NCBI GenBank assembly: GCA_946886255.1
Contig: CAMPIG010000071.1
Location: forward strand, 1-14,752
DNA length: 14,752 nucleotides
Direction: 5' to 3'
Origin: an uncultured Cellvibrio sp.
GTDB lineage: Bacteria > Pseudomonadota > Gammaproteobacteria > Pseudomonadales > Cellvibrionaceae
Shown: piece after piece, positions 1 through 5,497 of the stretch
Layout of the letters: each line of letters begins with the position of its first letter
Numbering within the stretch: the stretch's first letter is position 1
Made by a program: the position numbers and the translations under genes
Notes under the pieces: generated by a model
Told to the model about the DNA's origin: nothing
Databases searched by the model: none
What the model saw: only the letters and a program-made list of their open reading frames with translations

Positions 1-85
1 AACGTGCGCGATCCACTGCGATAGGCGAAAAGGGGATTAACTATCGCTAGCGCGTCACCTTTTTTCAAGCGATTTTTTAGTGCAG

Positions 86-1072
86 CTAAGGTGTCGTTGC
101 TGGCGCGGCTTCTGTTGCCGGTGATGTGGGCTTGCGCGAATAGAATCCCGGTTGGCCTTCTGGCCGCGTTTTAAATCGCCGGTGTACCCACAGATATTGT
201 TCAGGTTTCGCACGGATGGCTTGTTCAAAATACTGATTCACGCGTGTGACATCAGCCAGGTCATCACCACTGGGAAAATTTTCCAGCGGGGCTTTGAGTT
301 CAACACGGTAGTGGTCGTTGTCATCGCGGTAATGGACAAACGGAATCACCACGGCCTTACCCAATTTGGCAAAACGTGCAGTGCCGGGCACGGTGGCCGC
401 CGGGATACCAAAAAACGGCGCAAAGATACTGTGCTTGATGCCGTAATCCTGATCCGGTGCATACCAGACGGTATGGCCGGCACGCAGATTGTTCACCAGC
501 TTGCGCGTCTCCACGGTGATGATCGCTTCGCCATAAAAACCTTCTCTGGCTTTTATCAGCATGTAAGCGAGTAAAGGATTGGGGTCCTGGCGATAAAGAA
601 AATCCACCTTGGTATGAAATGCCAGCATGCGCCCGGCAATATCCAGCGTCGTCATATGGCAACCCACCAGCAACACGCCTTTGCCTCGTGCCTGCGCGGT
701 GTGGATGTGTTCCAACCCGCTGATGGTATGGCGCTTCTGCAAGCGCGCGCTTGGTCCCCACAGGGACATTGCCGTTTCAAAAAAGCCGATACCGCAAGAG
801 TCAAAAACCTGCCGCACAAGTTGTGCCTGGGCTGCACTGTCCAGTTCGGGGAAGCACAAGGCGATATTGGTTTCGGCAATTCGTCGTCGACTGCCTGCCA
901 CGCGATACAGTAGCGCTGCGATGCATCTACCGAGAAAAATATTCAGGCGGACGGGCAGGTGTGCAATCCCATAAATAATTGCCAGCAGTAGCCAGGTGGG
1001 CCAAAAATGGGGGAGTAAAAACGCTGTGCGAAATACCGGGGGAAGGTGCTTGGCTTGAATTATTTTTTTCAT
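86..1072 (-). CDS. lpxL: Lipid A biosynthesis acyltransferase (LpxL/HtrB family)
   Basis: Predicted inner-membrane acyltransferase of 328 residues that adds a secondary acyl chain (lauroyl in the best-known members) from acyl-ACP to Kdo-lipid A. A hydrophobic anchor lies at about residues 24-40. The HX4D catalytic motif is visible as His139-MTTL-Asp144, followed by the family block WYAPDQDYG and, near the C-terminus, WVHRRFKTRPEG. Family members are usually 300-315 residues; the excess here is an Ala/Pro/Thr-rich tail. The ATG is preceded on the minus strand by AAGGCGG at suitable spacing. It is transcribed away from the neighbouring TPR frame and appears to stand alone in the window. The family is clear. 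The choice among LpxL, LpxM and LpxP, and the acyl chain used, cannot be settled from sequence alone. Confidence 0.9.
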   Translation of the reverse strand: MKKIIQAKHLPPVFRTAFLLPHFWPTWLLLAIIYGIAHLPVRLNIFLGRCIAALLYRVAGSRRRIAETNIALCFPELDSAAQAQLVRQVFDSCGIGFFETAMSLWGPSARLQKRHTISGLEHIHTAQARGKGVLLVGCHMTTLDIAGRMLAFHTKVDFLYRQDPNPLLAYMLIKAREGFYGEAIITVETRKLVNNLRAGHTVWYAPDQDYGIKHSIFAPFFGIPAATVPGTARFAKLGKAVVIPFVHYRDDNDHYRVELKAPLENFPSGDDLADVTRVNQYFEQAIRAKPEQYLWVHRRFKTRPEGQPGFYSRKPTSPATEAAPATTP

Positions 1073-1687
1073 TAGAGCCGCCTTAAAGGGTAACGCGATG
1101 GAGTATAGCAGCTAATCGTTAACCCACCAGTCATGGTACGCATTGATCCCCCAGTGGTGGATGACATTGGTAGCAACAATTTGTGTTAACGGTGTAGAGC
1201 AAAATCTTCCACCAAAGGCTATGTATTCAATAAATCTTGCTGCTACTATGCAGATCTTTTCGGGAGTACTGGTTACGCGTTAATTCAGTAAGCCTTTATG
1301 AATTTTTGTGCATTTATGGAATATGTCTCGCCGGCGTTTTACTTAATCGCAATCAACCCAAAAAGGCGCTCATGGCGTGCTTGACTGCCTTACAGATTAA
1401 TCCAGAATACCTTTCTGCCATTCTCTTGTGCGCGCGCATTCACTCCGCGCTGGGTGATAAAAAAGAACATCAAGCTTTATTGGATAAAGCCTTGCAACTT
1501 GATCCGGAGTCGGTCGAAACACCGGTAGCTTATGCGGAATATTATCTGGCAGTTAATAACCTGCCAGCGGTGCACGATTATGTGCAGCAAGCGCTGGCCA
1601 TCAGTCCGGAAGATGAGTCGATGCACCTGCTCGCTGGCGAGCTTGCCTTGAAGGTAAAAGACACCAGGGAAGCGCACTACTTACAGT

Positions 1688-1787
1688 GCCCACCAATTGA
1701 ACACCTGAACCAAACCCGCACCGTCACTCCCTGTGACGTAGTTACCAAAAGATCATGCACAAGTTTATACACAGCTTTTGTGGATAA
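1688..1787 (+). repeat. Direct repeat copy A, ending in three DnaA-box-like 9-mers
   Basis: Ungapped hand alignment with 3874-3973 gives 86 matches in 100 bases. The last 47 bases, starting gttaccaaaag, differ at only 3 positions. Similarity weakly continues past the end (ttgaagactgatc against ttgatgacttgatc). The copy overlaps the 3' end of the TPR frame and lies just ahead of a terminator. It encodes nothing recognisable, and no transposase accompanies it. Confidence 0.85.
1753..1787. promoter_or_regulatory. DnaA-box-like cluster in repeat copy A
   Basis: Three 9-mers occur in a row: TCATGCACA (1753-1761, one base off TTATNCACA), TTATACACA (1765-1773, consensus) and, inverted, TGTGGATAA (1779-1787, reverse complement of the strong box TTATCCACA). 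The last two face each other across the 5-base spacer GCTTT. The matches are seen directly; binding of DnaA is inferred. No origin genes (dnaA, dnaN) or AT-rich unwinding region are nearby, so this is not presented as oriC. Confidence 0.55.
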
Positions 1788-1831
1788 ACCCGATTGAAGA
1801 CTGATCCTGCTGCCATCATGGGCGATTGATG

Positions 1832-1873
1832 ACCGCGCCTCACGAGTGCGATGCGGCGAGGGCGGTTTTTTTT
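1832..1873 (+). terminator. Rho-independent terminator between repeat copy A and the decarboxylase gene
   Basis: ACCGCGCCTC (1832-1841) pairs with GAGGGCGGT (1858-1866), giving nine pairs with one bulged G. Eight T follow at 1866-1873. It would end transcripts arriving from the TPR side. The possible ATG at 1876 lies immediately after the T run, which argues against it as the start of the next gene. Confidence 0.75.
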
Positions 1874-1947
1874 GAATGTCTACACGACTAAAGTCGATGC
1901 CTCCCAATTTTCCACAGTGTTCAGTAGATTTACTTATCGGGGCTCCC

Positions 1948-2760
1948 GTGAAAATATTGCTAATCACAATCGCGCTAATGGCTACAGCGGTACAGGTCAG
2001 CGCATCAGACAAGATATCCCTGGCCTTTAAAGCGGAGGATAGTGTCTATCAGCTGGCACCCTCGGCGGCGTTAATGCGCGGTTTATATGAGGGAACCACC
2101 CGTTTTGAGAATCTACTGGACCTAGGTGATTTTGGTTTGGGCGCGCTTAACGCGATTGATGGTGAAGTCATATTGCTGGAAGGGAAAATTTATCAGGCGA
2201 GCCATCACCAAGGTCGTTTGAGAAACGTTACCGCGCAAGAACAAAGCCCATTCTTTTATCTCAAGCGTTTTCAAGAAGATCTGCGCATAACATTAAAAAC
2301 GGTGCATAACCTGGATCACCTCATCGCACAGTTAGATGCACAACTTCCGTCGCTTAATTTGCTTTACGCCATTCGAGTTGATGGTGGATTTGAACAGATC
2401 GTTTTGCGTAGCGTGCCTCCCCAGCGGCCGCCCTATCCGCCGATTAATAAAGTGGTCGAGCAGCAAACCGTATTTAAGGCCCAGCGTATTCGCGGCACAT
2501 TGGTCGCATTTCGCTTCCCGACCTATCTGAGTAGCGTCAGCGGCAGTGGTTACCATCTGCATTTTGTGGGTGCAGATCGACGTATCGGTGGCCACGTGCT
2601 GAACATTCATGCTGATGGGCTAACGGCGTTGATTGATAGCAGTCACGGCTTAACCTTGATGCTGCCTGATGATCCCGCCTTTCACGCAGCGGATCTGGAT
2701 ATCTCTGCCGGTGACGCCTCGACAATCTATCGCGATGCCATTCGCCCCGGGAATAAATGA
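1948..2760 (+). CDS. budA: Alpha-acetolactate decarboxylase, probably exported
   Basis: Converts alpha-acetolactate to acetoin with loss of CO2, part of the acetoin/2,3-butanediol route. The family blocks GLYEGTTRFENLLDLGDFGL, LNAIDGEV and GYHLHFVGADRRIGGHVLN are present. The zinc-binding histidines are His203, His205 and His216 when counted from the GTG at 1948; Glu73 (DGEV) and Arg143 (AIRVDG) match other conserved active-site positions. I chose the GTG at 1948 because the frame's upstream ATG (1876) abuts a terminator and lacks a ribosome binding site, while GGGG lies 8 bases before the GTG. This start gives 270 residues beginning with a signal-peptide-like MKILLITIALMATAVQVSAS. The C-terminal Glu expected of the family is not apparent (end reads IYRDAIRPGNK). 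No acetolactate synthase gene is in the window. A LysR gene follows 137 bases downstream on the same strand. Confidence 0.9.
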   Translation: MKILLITIALMATAVQVSASDKISLAFKAEDSVYQLAPSAALMRGLYEGTTRFENLLDLGDFGLGALNAIDGEVILLEGKIYQASHHQGRLRNVTAQEQSPFFYLKRFQEDLRITLKTVHNLDHLIAQLDAQLPSLNLLYAIRVDGGFEQIVLRSVPPQRPPYPPINKVVEQQTVFKAQRIRGTLVAFRFPTYLSSVSGSGYHLHFVGADRRIGGHVLNIHADGLTALIDSSHGLTLMLPDDPAFHAADLDISAGDASTIYRDAIRPGNK

Positions 2761-2897
2761 CGCTTGGTCAATGTTGAGATTACTGCATGAATACAGGAGT
2801 CAAATCAGGAGGCAGATCCGATAATCACCGCGATATGCATGATACTCTTGCACCGAAATGACGAATGATCCCCACCGTTTTTCGACAGGATATTTTC

Positions 2898-3842
2898 ATG
2901 CCGTTGGATACCAGCGCCCTTGTTGTTTTTGTCAGCGTCGTCAAGCACGGGAATTTTGCGCGTGCGGCGGCGGACAATGCCATGACCGCTTCCGGTGTCA
3001 GTCGCGTTATCTCGCGTCTTGAAGAGCGACTGGGCGTTCGCTTATTGCAGCGTTCCACGCGCCGGTTGTCATTAACAGCAACCGGCGCCGTGTTTTATGA
3101 ACGGTCACTGCAAATATTAAATGATCTGGATGATGCGGAAAGTGAGGCATCTGCTGATGGGCTGCAACCCAAGGGCATTCTGCGACTGAACGCGCCGGTA
3201 GTATTTGGCCGGCAGCATATTGCCCCGCTCATCCCTGCGTTGTGCGCCGCGTATCCAAGGCTATCGATAGAGTTGACACTGACGGACAACTACGTGGATT
3301 TAATCGAGGAAGGTGTGGACCTGGCGATCAGAATAGGAGCGCTCAATGATTCCCGCCTGATTGCCCGTCGTTTGTGCGCAAATCGTCGCTTGCTGGTAGC
3401 CAGTCCAGATTATCTTGCCCGTCAGGGTTCGCCCCATTGCGTCACAGATATTGAACAACATGAATGTCTGATCTTCACGGCGCTGGAGCGATCGCACCAA
3501 TGGAATCTAATGGGGCCGGAAGGTTCGGTAACGGTTTCGCCGAAGGGATCGTTAAGGTGCAACAACGGAGAAGCATTAACTGAAGCGGCGAAACGTGGAG
3601 CGGGCATTGCATTGGGGGCAACCTTTTCTATTGCAAACGCGTTGCTCTCAGGTGAATTGGTGCGGGTTTTACCGGAATACGAGTTTGAATCGACGGCGAT
3701 TTATGCCATTTATCCTTCCACGCGCCAGCTGTCGCAAAAAGTGCGCGCCACGGTAGATTTCCTGGCCGCGGCGTTTGTTGGACTGCCATCCTGGGATAAA
3801 GCATTGGAACAAAAACTACCCGGTTTTAAAGCCTGTTCCTGA
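2898..3842 (+). CDS. LysR-family transcriptional regulator
   Basis: DNA-binding transcription factor of 314 residues. The N-terminal winged helix-turn-helix spans residues 1-62 (GNFARAAADNAMTASGVSRV, then LEERLGVRLLQRSTRRLSLT). An effector-binding domain of the periplasmic-binding-protein type begins near residue 85 (PKGILRLNAPVVFGRQHIAP). The start at ATG 2898 is preferred over the upstream ATG at 2865: AGGA lies 7 bases before it, and it places the helix-turn-helix at the usual distance from the N-terminus. The style resembles the DmlR/CrgA-like branch more than AlsR/BudR, so control of the neighbouring acetolactate decarboxylase is a guess from proximity. LysR genes are often divergent from their target; this one is not. 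Repeat copy B begins 32 bases after its stop. Confidence 0.9.
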   Translation: MPLDTSALVVFVSVVKHGNFARAAADNAMTASGVSRVISRLEERLGVRLLQRSTRRLSLTATGAVFYERSLQILNDLDDAESEASADGLQPKGILRLNAPVVFGRQHIAPLIPALCAAYPRLSIELTLTDNYVDLIEEGVDLAIRIGALNDSRLIARRLCANRRLLVASPDYLARQGSPHCVTDIEQHECLIFTALERSHQWNLMGPEGSVTVSPKGSLRCNNGEALTEAAKRGAGIALGATFSIANALLSGELVRVLPEYEFESTAIYAIYPSTRQLSQKVRATVDFLAAAFVGLPSWDKALEQKLPGFKACS

Positions 3843-3873
3843 CCAGGTTTCCGCAAGAGCAATGAGTTTTGCT

Positions 3874-3973
3874 GCCCATCAAATAAACACCTGATGCCAA
3901 CCCGCACCAGCACTCACTGTGATGCAGTTACCAAAAGTTCATGCACAAGTTTATGCACAGCTTCTGTGGATAA
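3874..3973 (+). repeat. Direct repeat copy B, ending in three DnaA-box-like 9-mers
   Basis: Same orientation as 1688-1787 and about 86% identical over 100 bases without gaps. It lies in the 212-base gap between the LysR gene and the CPBP protease gene. Just beyond it, GTTGAT (3979-3984) and ATCAAC (3991-3996) form a perfect 6-bp inverted repeat that copy A lacks. The rest of the gap holds no gene I can support. Confidence 0.85.
3939..3973. promoter_or_regulatory. DnaA-box-like cluster in repeat copy B
   Basis: The arrangement is identical to copy A: TCATGCACA (3939-3947), TTATGCACA (3951-3959, consensus) and inverted TGTGGATAA (3965-3973, reverse complement of TTATCCACA). The spacers are AGT and GCTTC. 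The spacing is conserved between copies (3 and 5 bases), and the base that differs inside the middle box falls at the degenerate N of TTATNCACA. That hints at conserved binding, but this is an inference. Confidence 0.55.
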
Positions 3974-4054
3974 TCGCTGTTGATGACTTGATCAACGGCG
4001 ACCTTTACTTGATCATTCCGCTGACTTTCTGCACACCGACAAGGATTCCCCGGT

Positions 4055-4909
4055 ATGTCTGCCTGCTTTACCTACATCACCTGTGTATGCATGGCCTTAT
4101 CTTTTATCGCGGTCTGGTTGCCTTGGCGATTTTATCGCCAGCCACTGTGGCTCTGGTTGTTGATCTTTGCTGTACTTCTGGCATTGCCCGCCCACTTATT
4201 AACACCCTTGGCATTGGTGTGGATAAGCATCGGCGTGGCGGGTTGCTATTGGGCACAACGACAGGCCCGAGGATTGGTGTGGGTAATGATTCCCTTGGCG
4301 ATTTATTTGTTTGTGATGGCTTTGGGTGTGTTACCCGGATTTGCGCGCATCACATTGATTGAACCGGTGTTGATCGGAAATGGAACAACGCCATATGGTT
4401 TGCGTATCGGTCTGGCCAAACCCATCGCCGGTTTGTTGGTACTCGGCTGGCTTGCATCGCGTTGCCCATCCTGGTCGGCAGTAGGGCGCCTGGCTTTGCG
4501 TTGGCAACAGTGGTTGCCGCCAGCCGTTGTCGTGTTACTGGTTGTCTGGTTATTGGGGCTCGCGGTGGATGTGAAATGGCTGTGGTGGACCCCTTTATTT
4601 ATTCTTTTCAACACGCTGTTTACCGTGCTGCCGGAAGAAGCATTTTTCCGCACGTTTTTTCAGCAGCCATTGGAGCAGCGGTTTGGTAACGCCTGGTGGA
4701 TTTTGTTAGCGGTGGGTGTGCTGTTTGCCTTGGTTCATGTGGTGCCAGTGAATGTGGAATTGTGGCGGCCGTTTACAGTGATTGCGGTAGCGGGTGTGGC
4801 ATATGCCTGGGCTTATCGGCAAAGCGGGTGCGTTGAGTCAGCGGTGTTGGCGCATATGGCGGTGAACAGTTTGCACTTTATGTTGTTGGTTTATCCGTTG
4901 GGGTTTTAG
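4055..4909 (+). CDS. CPBP-family intramembrane glutamic endopeptidase (Abi/CAAX-like)
   Basis: Integral membrane protein of 284 residues with about eight hydrophobic segments. All three CPBP (Rce1-like) motifs are visible near the C-terminus: EExxxR as Glu194-Glu195-Ala-Phe-Phe-Arg199, FxxxH as FALVH ending at His228, and HxxxN as His267-MAV-Asn271. These residues form the catalytic site within the membrane in the family. Bacterial members have varied or unknown substrates, including bacteriocin-related roles. The ATG at 4055 has AAGGA about 9 bases upstream. Repeat copy B precedes it and a REP-like palindrome follows it. Nothing nearby suggests a substrate. A perfect TGTGGATAA lies within the gene at 4218-4226. 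Confidence 0.85.
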   Translation: MSACFTYITCVCMALSFIAVWLPWRFYRQPLWLWLLIFAVLLALPAHLLTPLALVWISIGVAGCYWAQRQARGLVWVMIPLAIYLFVMALGVLPGFARITLIEPVLIGNGTTPYGLRIGLAKPIAGLLVLGWLASRCPSWSAVGRLALRWQQWLPPAVVVLLVVWLLGLAVDVKWLWWTPLFILFNTLFTVLPEEAFFRTFFQQPLEQRFGNAWWILLAVGVLFALVHVVPVNVELWRPFTVIAVAGVAYAWAYRQSGCVESAVLAHMAVNSLHFMLLVYPLGF

Positions 4910-4978
4910 GGAAAACTGAAGAATATTTTTTGATTGATTGAACGGATGGATGGATGGGTGAAATTTTTTAGCATGAGT

Positions 4979-5004
4979 GTCGGATTACGCTGTGCTAATC
5001 CGAC
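4979..5004. repeat. REP-like palindrome
   Basis: GTCGGATTA (4979-4987) and TAATCCGAC (4996-5004) are perfect 9-base inverted arms around an 8-base centre, followed by ctacgg. This strongly resembles the short palindromic intergenic elements carrying GTCGGATTA...TAATCCGAC that are scattered in many gammaproteobacterial genomes. It is a single copy here, with no RAYT transposase gene. It lies between the CPBP gene and the YnfA-family gene and contains the spurious upstream GTG start of the latter. Confidence 0.7.
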
Positions 5005-5030
5005 CTACGGGATGTGGAGTGGGTGATTGT

Positions 5031-5360
5031 GTGGATATTGTGAAAACGTTTGGTTTGTTTGTGCTGACGGCCATTGCTGAAATTGTCGGGTGCTATTTGC
5101 CCTATTTGTGGTTGAAGCAGGGCAAGAGCATCTGGCTATTATTGCCGGCGGTGATCTCTCTGGGATTGTTTGCCTGGCTATTATCCTTGCATCCGACAGC
5201 GGCGGGTCGTGTGTACGCCGCTTACGGGGGAGTGTATATCTTTGTTGCCATTCTCTGGCTGTGGGGCGTAGATGGTATCCGCCCCGGTGTGTGGGACGTG
5301 GTGGGTTCACTGGTTGCCCTGCTGGGGATGTCGATCATCATGTTTGCTCCCCGTCAATAA
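5031..5360 (+). CDS. ynfA: YnfA/UPF0060-family small membrane protein
   Basis: Four-helix inner-membrane protein related to small multidrug resistance transporters; its physiological substrate is not established. Family blocks are clear: [57 protein letters not shown] and the ending [13 protein letters not shown]. The frame is open from a GTG at 4977, but that start sits inside a palindromic repeat and would add 18 residues the family lacks. GTG 5031, with GGAG 11 bases upstream, gives 109 residues, against the usual 105-110. GTG at 5040 is also possible (106 residues, KTFGLFVL start). No partner genes are nearby, and the 137 bases after it lead to ppc. Confidence 0.85.
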   Translation: MDIVKTFGLFVLTAIAEIVGCYLPYLWLKQGKSIWLLLPAVISLGLFAWLLSLHPTAAGRVYAAYGGVYIFVAILWLWGVDGIRPGVWDVVGSLVALLGMSIIMFAPRQ

Positions 5361-5497
5361 TGCGAATGGTTTTATTTTTCACCCATCCCAATCTTGCCGG
5401 GTCACATTTCTACCTTCATGACGTAGAATAGCCGCCTCATTGCGTCGCTAAAAAGCGGTCGGCTGTTGTTTCACTTAGATTCACTTGGGGGGACCCG

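Larger units (their letters stand above)
1237..1797 (+). pseudogene. Remnant of a tetratricopeptide-repeat (TPR) protein, 3' end replaced by a repeat
   Basis: Open frame of 186 codons from a TTG. Only about residues 30-148 look like protein: one partial TPR (NRNQPKKALMACLTALQINP), two full units ending ALQLDPES and ALAISPED, and a fourth broken off at KVKDTREAH. The first 30 residues do not resemble TPR, and no convincing start or ribosome binding site precedes the TTG. An internal ATG at 1372, behind AAGG, is an alternative start giving about 141 residues. From about 1688 the frame is inside a 100-bp repeat that also occurs downstream of the LysR gene, so the last 36 or so residues are repeat-encoded. 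I infer a gene truncated at both ends. A short, still expressed TPR protein is possible. No specific role can be assigned. Confidence 0.5.

Noticed and set aside
18..66. GCGATAG/CTATCGC inverted repeat followed by a T run, as a terminator
   Set aside because: The T run lies about 11 bases after the stem and the loop is 16 bases. On the strand of the acyltransferase gene there is no T run after the stem.
1..85. Open minus-strand frame running off the left edge, reading roughly KKGDALAIVNPLFAYRSGSR
   Set aside because: The only usable start in frame is a TTG with no ribosome binding site, and the stretch is too short to recognise a family. It could be a gene start but cannot be supported.
152..974. 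Plus-strand and alternate minus-strand open frames over the acyltransferase gene
   Set aside because: They lie within a clearly coding acyltransferase frame and their translations resemble no family.
1753..1787. Repeat copy as a chromosomal origin
   Set aside because: No dnaA, dnaN, rpmH or gidA genes nearby, and no AT-rich repeat region. The same cluster occurs twice.
2781..2860. Short frame of 24 codons (ATG AAT ACA GGA ...) between budA and the LysR gene
   Set aside because: Too short, no family resemblance, and no clear ribosome binding site at its start.
1688..3973. Repeats as integron attC sites flanking a gene cassette
   Set aside because: The length is in range, but I see no paired RYYYAAC/GTTRRRY core sites and no overall palindromic fold; there is no integrase gene.
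3919..4362. Open frame overlapping repeat copy B and the CPBP gene
   Set aside because: It starts inside the repeat and reads through the CPBP gene in another frame; the CPBP frame has full catalytic motifs.
4932..4960. Tandem tetranucleotides (tgattgattg, ggatggatggatggg) as a phase-variable repeat
   Set aside because: Only two or three imperfect units, intergenic, and not placed to shift a frame or promoter convincingly.
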